Positions 24,312 to 32,612 of a DNA stretch of 64,000 nt are shown here, in pieces. Both the position numbers and the translations under genes were made by a program. The notes below the pieces were generated by a model. The model worked only from the letters and a program-made list of their open reading frames with translations, searched no databases and was not told where the DNA came from. The first letter of the stretch is position 1, and the number at the start of each line of letters is the position of its first letter. Source of the DNA: Hamadaea tsunoensis DSM 44101 (lineage in GTDB: Bacteria; Actinomycetota; Actinomycetes; Mycobacteriales; Micromonosporaceae); NCBI RefSeq assembly GCF_000428945.1, contig NZ_AUAX01000004.1, positions 372,001 through 436,000 of the forward strand, written 5' to 3'.

Positions 24312-24371
24312 CTAACGTTAGAGCCCCGAACGATATTTCGGCAACGTTAGCGTCACCAACGATTGCGTTAG
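24312..24371. promoter_or_regulatory. Cluster of TAACGTTAG-type operators between two MarR genes
   Basis: CTAACGTTAG (24312-24321) is a perfect 10-bp palindrome, CAACGTTAG (24342-24350) a near copy and AACGATTGCGTT (24358-24369) a spaced version. All lie in the 102-bp divergent gap, which is also AT-richer than its surroundings. They are likely sites for one or both MarR products. Confidence 0.7.
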
Positions 24372-24380
24372 GATGATCAC

Positions 24381-24839
24381 ATGGAGCCGTCCCCGCCCGT
24401 CGCCGGCGACCTGCCGGAGCTGGTCCGCGACCTGCCCAGCTGGCTGCTCACCCAGACCGCCGCGTACGCGCACCGGCTCGTGGGCGACGGCCTGGCCGAG
24501 ATCGGGGCGCGCCGCTACCACTACCGCGTCCTCGCCGCGCTCGCCGAGGACGGCCCGATGAGCCAGGCCGACCTGGGCCGCCGCGCCGGCATCCACCTGT
24601 CGGACATGGTCGCGACCGTCAACGAGCTGGCCGAGCAGGGCCACGTCGAACGGACCCCCGACCCGAAGGACCGCCGGCGCAACGTCATCACCCTCACCGG
24701 ACCCGGCCAGCACCAGCTGCAGATCCTCGCCCACCGGGTGGCGAGGATCCAGGACGACCTGCTCGCCCCGCTCGCCCCCGCCGAGCGCGAGGTGCTCACC
24801 GACCTGCTGCGCCGGCTGCTGGCGTACCACCGCGACTGA
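24381..24839 (+). CDS. MarR family regulator
   Basis: The 152-residue protein starts at ATG 24381. The core is standard: RRYHYRVLAALAEDGPMSQA, then DLGRRAGIHLSDMVATVNEL, then VERTPDPKDRRRNVITLTGP (wing with the DxRRR signature). Its own operator-like sites lie directly upstream. The proline iminopeptidase gene starts 17 bases after the stop and is probably co-transcribed, so the regulator may control the peptidase along with itself. Confidence 0.9.
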   Translation: MEPSPPVAGDLPELVRDLPSWLLTQTAAYAHRLVGDGLAEIGARRYHYRVLAALAEDGPMSQADLGRRAGIHLSDMVATVNELAEQGHVERTPDPKDRRRNVITLTGPGQHQLQILAHRVARIQDDLLAPLAPAEREVLTDLLRRLLAYHRD

Positions 24840-24855
24840 TTCAGGAGTACGCGTC

Positions 24856-25818
24856 ATGCCCCTGCACCCCGAAACCGTCCCGTACGCCTCCGGCCGCCTC
24901 GACGTGGGCGACGGCCAGCACATCTACTGGGAGACGTGCGGCAACCCCGACGGGAAACCGGCCGTGGTGTTCCACGGCGGCCCCGGTTCGGGCTTCGGTC
25001 CGGGCTGGGCCCGGTACTTCGACCCGGACCTGTACCGGGTCGTGCTGTTCGACCAGCGCGGCTGCGGCCGCAGCACGCCGTGGGCCGGCGACCCCGCGAC
25101 GGACATGTCGGTCAACACCACCCCCCACATGCTCGGCGACATCGAGCGGCTGCGCGAGCACCTCGGCATCGAGCGGTGGCTCGTCTTCGGCGGCTCGTGG
25201 GGCTCCACGCTCGGGCTCGCGTACGCGCAGGCGCACCCGGCGCGGGTCTCGGAGATGGTGCTGTTCAGCGTGGTCACCACGACCCGGCGGGAGGTCGAGT
25301 GGGTCACCCGGGACATGGGCCGGGTCTTCCCCGCCGAGTGGGCCCGGTTCCTCGCCGCGGTCCCTGAGGCTGAACGCGACGGGGACCTCGCCGCCGCGTA
25401 CAACCGGATGCTGGAGGACGGCGACCCGGCGGTGCGCGAGCGGGCCGCGCGGGCCTGGTGCGACTGGGAGGACGTGCACGTGGCCGTGGCCTCGGCCGGG
25501 CGGATCGAGTCCGACCCGCGGTTCGCCGACCCGGGTTTCCGCTACCTGTTCGCGCGGATGGTGACCCACTACTGGAGCAACGCCGGCTTCCTGCTCGACG
25601 GGCAGCTGGTACGCGACGCCGACCGGCTCAACGACATCCCCGGCCTGCTGTGTACGGGCCGGATGGACGTCAGCGGCCCGGCCGACGTCGCGTGGCAGGT
25701 CGCGCAGCGCTGGACGGCGGCGGACCTGGTGATCGTCGGCGGGGCCGGCCACGGCGCGGGTTACGGCGGCATCTCCGACGTCGTCCTGGAGCGCCTCGAC
25801 CGGTACGCGAAAGCGTGA
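24856..25818 (+). CDS. pip: Proline iminopeptidase (S33)
   Basis: The 320-residue protein starts at ATG 24856. It matches bacterial prolyl aminopeptidases: VVFHGGPGSG (oxyanion region), LFDQRGCGRSTPW, nucleophile Ser in VFGGSWGSTLGL (about residue 113), Asp in TGRMDVSGP and His in GGAGHGAG. These enzymes remove N-terminal proline from peptides in the cytosol. It is about the usual length. Co-transcription with the MarR gene upstream is likely. Confidence 0.88.
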   Translation: MPLHPETVPYASGRLDVGDGQHIYWETCGNPDGKPAVVFHGGPGSGFGPGWARYFDPDLYRVVLFDQRGCGRSTPWAGDPATDMSVNTTPHMLGDIERLREHLGIERWLVFGGSWGSTLGLAYAQAHPARVSEMVLFSVVTTTRREVEWVTRDMGRVFPAEWARFLAAVPEAERDGDLAAAYNRMLEDGDPAVRERAARAWCDWEDVHVAVASAGRIESDPRFADPGFRYLFARMVTHYWSNAGFLLDGQLVRDADRLNDIPGLLCTGRMDVSGPADVAWQVAQRWTAADLVIVGGAGHGAGYGGISDVVLERLDRYAKA

Positions 25819-25913
25819 ATCACACACCGTGAGCGGGCACCGTGTCATTTCCCCGCAACTGCGGCGTCTGCTTGCATGAGAGTTCTGCCTGCGACGGTGA
25901 GGGGTGAAGCGCG

Positions 25914-26063
25914 ATGGACCGGCGCAACCAGACGGAGAGCCGCGACGACGAGGCGTGGCCGCACGCGCTCGACCGGTGGATCTTCAGTGACGATCCGGTG
26001 ACCGAGGAGCGGCTGTCGGCGGCGCTGGCCTCGTCGTCGCGCCTGGAGCCGGCCGCGGACTAG
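25914..26063 (+). CDS. Small acidic protein
   Basis: A 49-residue frame starts at ATG 25914 after GTGAGGGG. The sequence is acidic and Trp-containing (ESRDDEAWPHALDRWIFSDD, then TEERLSAALASSSR). It resembles short actinobacterial peptides of unknown function. Its TAG stop (26061-26063) shares its bases with the TAG of the convergent cupin gene through the palindrome ACTAGT, which supports the frame being real. Confidence 0.5.
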   Translation: MDRRNQTESRDDEAWPHALDRWIFSDDPVTEERLSAALASSSRLEPAAD

Positions 26064-26404
26064 TCCACGAAGGCGATCTCGGCGGTCTGGCCCGCCTCCA
26101 GCAGGAAGTAGCCCAGGAACGTGACGCCGTCGGCCTGCGCGTCGAACTTGGCGACGCGGACGCCGGCGGGTTCGTGGAAGGTGTCGCCGGGACGCAGGAC
26201 GGTCTCGGGTCCGCCCTCGATCTGGTAGACCGCCGAGCCGGTCTCGACGCTGCCGAACACCGGACCGTTGTGCACGTGCAGACCGGCGGCCTGGCCGGGG
26301 GCGATGGTGATCCGGCGTACCTCGACCCGGTCGGTGGCAAGCGGCGCGGGCAGCGTCTGGTCGAGGACGACGGTACGCGTGACAGAGCTGTCGGGGGTGC
26401 TCAT
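26060..26404 (-). CDS. Cupin-domain protein
   Basis: The 114-residue protein starts at ATG 26404. It is a single cupin barrel: PGQAAGLHVHNGPVFGSVET supplies motif 1 (HxH then Glu), and LRPGDTFHEPAG supplies motif 2 (His). It should bind a metal and may be a small dioxygenase, isomerase or sugar-binding protein. The ATG overlaps the stop of the TetR gene (ATGA), so the two form an operon and are co-translated. Confidence 0.85.
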   Translation of the reverse strand: MSTPDSSVTRTVVLDQTLPAPLATDRVEVRRITIAPGQAAGLHVHNGPVFGSVETGSAVYQIEGGPETVLRPGDTFHEPAGVRVAKFDAQADGVTFLGYFLLEAGQTAEIAFVD

Positions 26405-26988
26405 GCGGTGCCTTTCCGGTGGGTGTGCAGAAGGGTGAGGATCCCGCCGACGGCGTCGTCGAAGGGGCCCTCGTCGCCGGCCGCCCGGGCGAGCACGTAA
26501 CCGCCCTGCAGGGTGGCCACGATCGCGGCGGCCACGGCCGGGCTGTCGAGCCGGTCGTCGAACTCCCCCGCGGCCCGGCCCTCGTCCAGGACGCGGGCGA
26601 GGGCGACGCGTACCGCGGCGAGGGTCGCCTCGACCGGCGCGCGCAGTTCGGGATCGGCCATGACGTCGGGGTCCTGGGTCAGCCGGCCGACCGGGCAGCC
26701 GCGCAGGACCGGCCGTTCCCGTCGCAGGTACGCCTCGATCCGGTCGTAGGCGCTGCCCGGCGCCGTGAACTGGGCCTCGGCGGCCGCCCGCAGTTCCTCC
26801 CCGGTACGCGTGATCGCCGCCAGCGCCAGGTCGCGTTTGCCGGCGAAGTGGTGGTACATGCTGCCCTGGCCGGCGCCGGAGCGCTGCTGGATGGCTTTCG
26901 GGCTGGTGCCGACGTAGCCGCGTTCCCACAGCAGGGCACGCGTGGTCTCGATCAGGCTCTCGCGGGTGTCCACGCCAGCACTGTACAT
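26401..26988 (-). CDS. TetR family regulator
   Basis: Up to 195 residues from ATG 26988; GTG 26973 is an alternative start five codons on. DNA-binding helices: SLIETTRALLWERGYVGTSP, then AIQQRSGAGQGSMYHHFAGK. The ligand domain (GCPVGRLTQDPDVMADPELR) matches the LmrA/YxaF-type branch. A 22-bp palindrome covers the first ATG, so the gene is probably autoregulated, either as a leaderless transcript or from the later start. It forms an operon with the cupin gene. Confidence 0.88.
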   Translation of the reverse strand: MYSAGVDTRESLIETTRALLWERGYVGTSPKAIQQRSGAGQGSMYHHFAGKRDLALAAITRTGEELRAAAEAQFTAPGSAYDRIEAYLRRERPVLRGCPVGRLTQDPDVMADPELRAPVEATLAAVRVALARVLDEGRAAGEFDDRLDSPAVAAAIVATLQGGYVLARAAGDEGPFDDAVGGILTLLHTHRKGTA

Positions 26989-27002
26989 ACCAATAGGTAC
27001 AG
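26981..27002. promoter_or_regulatory. Palindromic operator over the TetR start codon
   Basis: CTGTAC (26981-26986) and GTACAG (26997-27002) are perfect outer arms, with inner arms TACC and GGTA around AATA. Relatives of this TetR type bind similar TACCNNNNGGTA sites, so this is the likely autoregulatory operator. Confidence 0.7.
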
Positions 27003-27006
27003 AGGT

Positions 27007-27279
27007 CTAGCCCTGCCGCGACCGGCCGTAGAGGCGGGCCACCAGCCAGACGCCGAGCGCCGCGAGCACGACCTGGAAGACCAGCTCCCACCAGTCGATG
27101 CCCTTGGTGTCGGCCACCCCGAACGCCTGGGCGAGGGCCGTGCCGACGAGGGCCGCGACGATGCCGATCACGATGGTCAGCCAGATCGGGATCGCCTGCT
27201 TGCCCGGCACGACCAGGCGGCCGAGCGCGCCGATGATCAGACCCACGATGATCGCCGAGATGATGCCGCCGACACTCAT
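27007..27279 (-). CDS. GlsB/YeaQ/YmgE-family small membrane protein
   Basis: The 90-residue protein starts at ATG 27279 after AGGAG. It has three short hydrophobic helices: GGIISAIIVGLIIGALGRLV, WLTIVIGIVAALVGTALAQA and LVFQVVLAALGVWLVARLYG, with the conserved PGKQ loop after the first. Members are general-stress membrane proteins of unknown mechanism. It sits alone, upstream of the TetR gene in the same direction. Confidence 0.88.
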   Translation of the reverse strand: MSVGGIISAIIVGLIIGALGRLVVPGKQAIPIWLTIVIGIVAALVGTALAQAFGVADTKGIDWWELVFQVVLAALGVWLVARLYGRSRQG

Positions 27280-27391
27280 TCCCGCTCCTTCCGTCCGCGT
27301 ACCGCCGGTCGAGGTCCGCAGCGTCACGGTAAACCGCGGCGACCGGACATCACCGGCGAATGCCGAAGATCGGGTCGGGACGTATAACGCT

Positions 27392-28033
27392 CTACGCGAG
27401 CAGCAGCCAGGCCCCGTACGCCAGGCATCCCCCATTGACCAGGATCATCAGCCCGAGCCAGAACAGCGCCGGCACCCCGGTCACCGAGGCCAGCTGGGCC
27501 GGGTCGGAGCTGCGCAGCCGCCGCCCGCGCAGCTCGAACAGCGGCTTGACCCCGCCGATCAGCAGGAACCACACCCCGAGCGACGCGACGATCGTCTGCG
27601 TGTCGAAGGACGCGTACCGGGTGACGGCGTAGACGCCGGCGCCGACGACGAGCACGGCGAACAGGCCGAACCAGTTGCGGATCATCACCAGGACCAGGAA
27701 GAGCAGGACCAGGGTGATCCACAGCATCAGCGTGATCCGCCCGGCCGCCAGCGGGAACACCGCCGCCAGGCCGATCAGCGAGGGGGCCAGGTAGCCGGCC
27801 ATCAGGGTCAGCACCATGCCCAGCCCGCGCGGCTTGCCGCGGGCCACCGTCAGCCCGGACGTGTCGGAGTGCAGCCGGATCCCGCGCAGCCGCCGGCCGG
27901 TCAGCACCGCCACGAGCGCGTGACCGCCCTCGTGCACGATCGTGATCATCGTGCGCGCGTACCGCCAGATCGCGGGCACGAACACGACCACCAGGGCGGC
28001 GACGGCGGTGGCGAGGGCGAGGGGGCGATCCAT
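27392..28033 (-). CDS. M50-like integral membrane metallopeptidase
   Basis: The 213-residue protein starts at ATG 28033. The zinc motif TIVHEGGHALVAV (HExxH form, His about 34 and 38) lies in the first part, and about six hydrophobic helices follow. The Peptidase_M50B pattern fits: LRGIRLHSDTSGLTVARGKP after the motif. Site-2-type proteases cut membrane-bound regulators. No substrate or anti-sigma gene is adjacent, so its target is unknown. Confidence 0.8.
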   Translation of the reverse strand: MDRPLALATAVAALVVVFVPAIWRYARTMITIVHEGGHALVAVLTGRRLRGIRLHSDTSGLTVARGKPRGLGMVLTLMAGYLAPSLIGLAAVFPLAAGRITLMLWITLVLLFLVLVMIRNWFGLFAVLVVGAGVYAVTRYASFDTQTIVASLGVWFLLIGGVKPLFELRGRRLRSSDPAQLASVTGVPALFWLGLMILVNGGCLAYGAWLLLA

Positions 28034-28089
28034 CCGGCGAACCTACACCGCCGGCGTTTACAACCGCCGGACGGCACAGTAGGGTCCTC

Positions 28090-28101
28090 TATAACGTTAT
28101 A
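28090..28101. promoter_or_regulatory. Perfect 12-bp palindrome between divergent genes
   Basis: TATAACGTTATA lies 46 bases before the GH127 start and 57 bases before the protease start. In a genome this GC-rich it stands out, and it could hold overlapping -10 boxes or a repressor site for the secreted enzyme. Confidence 0.5.
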
Positions 28102-28146
28102 TCTATCGATGCCGCTGGGTCGGAGCGGCGATGTCGAGGAGGCATC

Positions 28147-31017
28147 ATGCTCCGTCGCACCGTCCTGCGCGGCAGCCTGGCCGTCGCCGGAGGTCTGGCC
28201 CTCGCGGGCACCGCGGTCACCGAGGCGTGGGCGGCCAGCCCCGTCGTACTCGTCGGCGACACCTCCAGCGGTGGCATCTACCACCCCTACCCCGCCGGCC
28301 TGACCCGCACCCCGTTCCTGAAGCTGCCCGCCGGGAGCGTACGCGCGAACGGCTGGCTCGCCCAGCAGCTCGGGCTCGACTCCAACGGCATCGCCGGGCA
28401 GTACGACCAGGTGTCGCACTTCCTCGTCTACGCCGACTGCGGCTGGGTCAACCCGGCCAAGGCCGGCTGGGAGGAACTGCCCTACTGGCTGCGGGGCCTG
28501 GCCGGGCTCGCCGCCGTCACCGGCGACGCCGGACTGCGCTCGAAGGTGAGCACCTGGGTCAACGGCATCGTGGCCACCCAGCAGTCCGACGGCTTCTTCG
28601 GACCGGCCTCGCTGCGTACGTCGCTGGGCGGCGGGCCCGACTTCTGGCCGTTCATGCCGCTGCTGCAGGCGCTGACGATCTACCAGGAGTACTCCGGCGA
28701 CAGCCGGATCGTGCCGATGCTGACGAAGTTCCTCCAGTACCAGAACCAGTTCGGCGCCTCGGCGTTCAACCAGTCGTGGGGCTCGGTCCGCTGGGCGACC
28801 AACCTCTACAGCGTCTTCTGGCTGTACGCGCGTACCGGGGACGCGTTCCTGCTCAGCCTGGCCGACAAGATCCACCAGTACGCGAAGAACTACGTGAACA
28901 ACCTGCCCAGCTACCACAACGTCGACCTCGCGCAGGGGTTCACCGAACCGGCACTGATGGCGTTGCGCGGCAACACCTCGCTGACCCAGGCGACCTACAA
29001 CGACTACGCGAACATCCAGAACAACTGGGGCCAGTTCCCCGGCGGCGGATTCGCCGGCGACGAGAACATCCGCACCGACCAGCACGACCCCCGGCAGGGC
29101 TTCGAGACCTGCGGGATCGTCGAGTACATGCAGAGCTTCGAGACGATGACCCGGCTGACCGGCGACCCCGGCTGGGCCGACGGCTGCGAGAACCTCGCCT
29201 TCAACAGCCTGCCCGCCGCCCTGGAACCGGGCACGCACCGCGCGCTGCACTACATCACCAGCGCCAACAGCGTCCAGCTCGACAACCGGGCCAAGACCGC
29301 CGGCCAGTACCAGAACGGCTTCGCGATGCAGGCGTACCTGCTGGGCGTCGACCAGTACCGGTGCTGCCCGCACAACTACGGGCAGGGCTGGTCGTTCTTC
29401 ACCGACAACCTGTGGCAGGCCACCGCCGACCGCGGCCTCGCCGTCACCATGTACGCGCCCAGTACCGTCAGCGCCCAGGCCGGCGCCGCGGCCGCGAACG
29501 TCACCATCACCACCGACACGACCTACCCGTTCACCGGCACGGTCACCCTGCGCGTCACGACCTCCGGTCCGATCTCCTTCCCCCTGTACGCGCGGATCCC
29601 CGGCTGGTGCGCCAACCCGTCGATCACCGTGAACGGGTCGGCCGTCGCGACCGGGGCCGGGGCGCGGTACACGGCGATCAACCGGACCTGGAACAACGGC
29701 GACACCGTCGTGCTGACCTTCCCGATGACCCCGAAGACGACGACGTGGACCGCGAACTCCGGCGCGGTGTCGGTGAGCAACGGGCCGCTGACCTACTCGC
29801 TGGCCGTCGACCAGAACTTCCTGCGCAGCAACGACCCGAACAGCGCCTGGCCCGAATACAGCGTGTACGCGACCTCGGCCTGGAACTACGGCCTGGTGCC
29901 CGGCGGCGCCCTGTCGGTGGTGAACACCGGCGCGACCGGCAACCCGTTCACCCCCGCCGGTACGCCGATCGCCCTGACCGCGCAGGCCAGGGCGATCCCG
30001 AACTGGCAGGCCGACCCGGAGAACGTCGTCACCACCCTGCAACCGAGCCCGGCCGCGACCAGCGAGCCGCAGCAGAGCGTCCGGCTGATCCCGATGGGGG
30101 CGGCCAGCCTGCGGATCACCGCGTTCCCGACCGTCGGCGGCAGCCGGACCTGGCAGCTGCCGAGCACCCCGTCGGCGTCCTACTGCTTCGGCGGCGACAC
30201 GGTCACCGGGATCAACAGCGGCTACGACCCGTCGAGCTCCTACGATCAGTCCCACCGCCGCCTGACCTGGTGGGACCACCTCGGCACCGCCGAATGGGCC
30301 CAGCTGTCGTACGCGCTGCCGGTGACCGTCTCGACCGCCGGCGTCTACTGGTACGACGACACTGGCCACGGGTCGTGCCGCGTACCGGCGTCGTGGCACC
30401 TGGAGTACCTGACGAGCTCGGGCAGCTGGGCGGCGGTCGGGGGCGCTTCGGCGTACAACCGCAGCGTCAACGCGTACAACAACGTGTCCTTCACCGCGGT
30501 GACGACGACGGCGCTGCGGGTGGTCGTGCAGCTGCAGGCCGGAGTGTCGGGCGGGATCCTGCAGGTGGTGACCAACGCGAGCCCGGCCGCCGCCAAGGCC
30601 GGGGTCTGGTACCGCGTGCAGAACGCCAACAGCGGCAAGGTGCTCGGAGTGGCCGGGATGTCCACCGCGGACAGCGCGAACGTCGTGCAGTACGCCGACA
30701 ACGGCTCCGCCGACCACCTGTGGCGCTTCGACCACCAGGGCGACAACTGGTACAAGATCGTCAACCAGAACAGCGGCCTGCTCCTCGCCGTCAGCGGCGC
30801 GTCCCGGCTCAACAGCGTCAACGTGCAGCAGTACCACGACAACGGGACCGGCGACCACCTGTGGACGCTCGTCGGCGACGGCGGCGGGTGGCTGCGCGTC
30901 CGCAACCTCAACAGCGGCCTGGTGCTCGGCGTGTCCGGGATGTCGACGGCCGACAGCGCGCAGGTCGTCCAGTTCGAGGACAACGGCACCGCCGACCACC
31001 GGTGGAAGCTGCTCTGA
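28147..31017 (+). CDS. Secreted GH127-type beta-L-arabinofuranosidase with ricin-type lectin tail
   Basis: The 956-residue protein starts at ATG 28147. A twin-arginine signal (RRTVLRGSLAVAGGLALAG) directs secretion of the folded enzyme. The catalytic module has an alpha/alpha barrel with the family's Glu in FETCGIVEY (about residue 320) and the Cys-rich CCPHNYGQG (about 405), where relatives place the nucleophile Cys and zinc ligands. Residues 820-956 contain three ricin-B repeats (NSGKVLGVAGMSTADSANVV and two variants) for carbohydrate binding. It probably releases arabinose from plant-wall glycans. No transporter is beside it. Confidence 0.88.
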   Translation: MLRRTVLRGSLAVAGGLALAGTAVTEAWAASPVVLVGDTSSGGIYHPYPAGLTRTPFLKLPAGSVRANGWLAQQLGLDSNGIAGQYDQVSHFLVYADCGWVNPAKAGWEELPYWLRGLAGLAAVTGDAGLRSKVSTWVNGIVATQQSDGFFGPASLRTSLGGGPDFWPFMPLLQALTIYQEYSGDSRIVPMLTKFLQYQNQFGASAFNQSWGSVRWATNLYSVFWLYARTGDAFLLSLADKIHQYAKNYVNNLPSYHNVDLAQGFTEPALMALRGNTSLTQATYNDYANIQNNWGQFPGGGFAGDENIRTDQHDPRQGFETCGIVEYMQSFETMTRLTGDPGWADGCENLAFNSLPAALEPGTHRALHYITSANSVQLDNRAKTAGQYQNGFAMQAYLLGVDQYRCCPHNYGQGWSFFTDNLWQATADRGLAVTMYAPSTVSAQAGAAAANVTITTDTTYPFTGTVTLRVTTSGPISFPLYARIPGWCANPSITVNGSAVATGAGARYTAINRTWNNGDTVVLTFPMTPKTTTWTANSGAVSVSNGPLTYSLAVDQNFLRSNDPNSAWPEYSVYATSAWNYGLVPGGALSVVNTGATGNPFTPAGTPIALTAQARAIPNWQADPENVVTTLQPSPAATSEPQQSVRLIPMGAASLRITAFPTVGGSRTWQLPSTPSASYCFGGDTVTGINSGYDPSSSYDQSHRRLTWWDHLGTAEWAQLSYALPVTVSTAGVYWYDDTGHGSCRVPASWHLEYLTSSGSWAAVGGASAYNRSVNAYNNVSFTAVTTTALRVVVQLQAGVSGGILQVVTNASPAAAKAGVWYRVQNANSGKVLGVAGMSTADSANVVQYADNGSADHLWRFDHQGDNWYKIVNQNSGLLLAVSGASRLNSVNVQQYHDNGTGDHLWTLVGDGGGWLRVRNLNSGLVLGVSGMSTADSAQVVQFEDNGTADHRWKLL

Positions 31018-31090
31018 CAGACCTTCACCCCCCGCCGCCGGGTGGCGCCCCGGCGGCGGAATGGCGCCCCGTGTCGCAGCGGGGCCGCCT

Positions 31091-31170
31091 GAAGATCCCG
31101 TTTGGATCATGTTTCGCACGTAATCTTGGCCCAAGATTCGGGTGATTTCCCTGATCCAAACGGGATCTTC
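31091..31170. repeat. Double-palindrome intergenic element, copy 2
   Basis: Outer arms GAAGATCCCGTTTGGATCA and its complement are perfect, and the inner palindrome AATCTTGGCCCAAGATT carries one centre change against copy 1. It fills the gap between the convergent GH127 and MarR genes, ending three bases before the MarR stop. Confidence 0.9.
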
Positions 31171-31173
31171 GAG

Positions 31174-31680
31174 CTAGTCGGCGGCCAAGGCTTCGGTGGC
31201 GTGGTGGCCGGCGACGGTCGTGCGCCGCACGAAGTCCTGGATGGTCTGCAGCTGCTCGTCGCTGTAGTCGGCGAACAGTGTGTCCATGGCCGCGTTCATC
31301 CCGGCGAACAGCTCGAACAGCTCGCCGTTGCGGTCCTTGAGCGCGCGCAGCGACACCGCCCGCCGGTCGGGGCCGTCGGGGTCGCGTTCACGCGCGATCC
31401 AGCCGCCCTTCTCCAGGCGGTCGAGGATGCCGGTCATCGTCGCCGGGTGCAGGCCGGCCCGGCGGGCCAGCGCGCTCGGGCTCAACGGGCCGTGCCGGAC
31501 GATGAGGTCGAGGCAGTCGAGGTCGACGTCCTTCAGCTCGGCGCGGACGCCCACGTGGTGGTTGAGCAACGACAGCTGCACGCTCAACTCGCGCAGGTTC
31601 TCCTTGATGTCGTTGGTCAGCCGCCGACGGCGCCGCGCGTCCGATCCCCCGGCCCGCACGCCAGACGATACGGAACTCAT
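31174..31680 (-). CDS. MarR family regulator
   Basis: The 168-residue protein starts at ATG 31680. After a basic N-terminus (RRRRRLTNDIKENLREL) come the winged-helix elements DLDCLDLIVRHGPLSPSALA, RRAGLHPATMTGILDRLEKG and the wing RERDPDGPDRRAVSLRALKD. It is divergent from the phosphotransferase gene with a 64-bp gap between starts, and may control it. The ligand is unknown. Confidence 0.9.
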   Translation of the reverse strand: MSSVSSGVRAGGSDARRRRRLTNDIKENLRELSVQLSLLNHHVGVRAELKDVDLDCLDLIVRHGPLSPSALARRAGLHPATMTGILDRLEKGGWIARERDPDGPDRRAVSLRALKDRNGELFELFAGMNAAMDTLFADYSDEQLQTIQDFVRRTTVAGHHATEALAAD

Positions 31681-31744
31681 ATGTTACGCTCCTCGTGTCG
31701 TATCTACGCCGTCAGCGTATCAGGAAGCCGTTATCCTTTCCCGG

Positions 31745-32560
31745 ATGCAGCGCGTACCGCGGCTCGACGTCCCCGCCGCCCTCGACCGGATCGAGCAGGT
31801 CCACGGCGTCCGGCTCACGTTCGAGGGACCCTGCCCCGGCGGCGAGGTCGGCGCCGCCTACGTCCGCCACCCCGACGGCACCCGGGCCGTGCTGAGCTCC
31901 GGCAACCCCCGGTCCGCCCCGTTTCTCGCGATCGCGAAGGCGGCCGGACTGCCGGTCCCCGCGTACGGGCTGATCGTCGACAGCGGCCCGCACACCGTCA
32001 TCGTCCAGGAACTGCTGCCGGGACGACCGCCGGAGCACCCCGACGCCGGGCTCGTCGCCCGGATGCTGGCCGTGCACGAGGGATTCGCCGGGCTCATGGC
32101 CGGTACGGGTGAACCGGTGACGCTGTACCTGCGTACCAGCGGGCCGGGGTTCTGCCTGCACGAGACCCTCGCCGGACACAGTCCGCGGACGCGCCGGCTG
32201 CTCGACCGGGTACGCGAGGTCGGCGAGGTGTACGACACCGCGTACGGCGACGATCTGGTGCACCTGGACTTCCACTGCGGCAACGTGCTGACCGAGGACG
32301 GCCGGCTGACCGGCATCGTGGACTGGGACGGGGCCGGGCGCGGCGACCGGGCGATCGACCTGATGACGCTGCGCTACGACCTCGCGCTGAAGGCACCGCA
32401 CCTGACCGGGCCGGTCGACGAGCGGCTGGCGGCCGTCGGCGACCTGCCCCGGCTCGCGTACGCGATGCACATGGGCCTGCGCCTGGTGGACTGGAGCATC
32501 CGCCACCACGGACCGGCGGACGTCGACTTCTGGCTGGACGAGGCCGAGCGGTGGACGTGA
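31745..32560 (+). CDS. Aminoglycoside-phosphotransferase-fold kinase
   Basis: The 271-residue protein starts at ATG 31745. The APH catalytic loop is [10 protein letters not shown] (Asp in the position of the base) and the Mg loop is [12 protein letters not shown]. The N-lobe ([12 protein letters not shown]) matches the hinge. The enzyme should transfer a phosphate to a small hydroxyl substrate. Whether that is an antibiotic or a metabolite cannot be told. The divergent MarR gene may regulate it. Confidence 0.85.
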   Translation: MQRVPRLDVPAALDRIEQVHGVRLTFEGPCPGGEVGAAYVRHPDGTRAVLSSGNPRSAPFLAIAKAAGLPVPAYGLIVDSGPHTVIVQELLPGRPPEHPDAGLVARMLAVHEGFAGLMAGTGEPVTLYLRTSGPGFCLHETLAGHSPRTRRLLDRVREVGEVYDTAYGDDLVHLDFHCGNVLTEDGRLTGIVDWDGAGRGDRAIDLMTLRYDLALKAPHLTGPVDERLAAVGDLPRLAYAMHMGLRLVDWSIRHHGPADVDFWLDEAERWT

Positions 32561-32612
32561 GGCGTCCCGTCATGATCGTCGGTGTCGGCGGGCCCTGGTA
32601 GCGTGCGGGACC

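Noticed and set aside
27946-31134. A very long open frame on the minus strand across the GH127 gene
   Set aside because: It is the complement of a strongly supported coding frame with signal peptide, catalytic motifs and lectin repeats. Its translation is Arg/Val/Gly-rich low-complexity sequence, as expected for antisense frames at this GC content.
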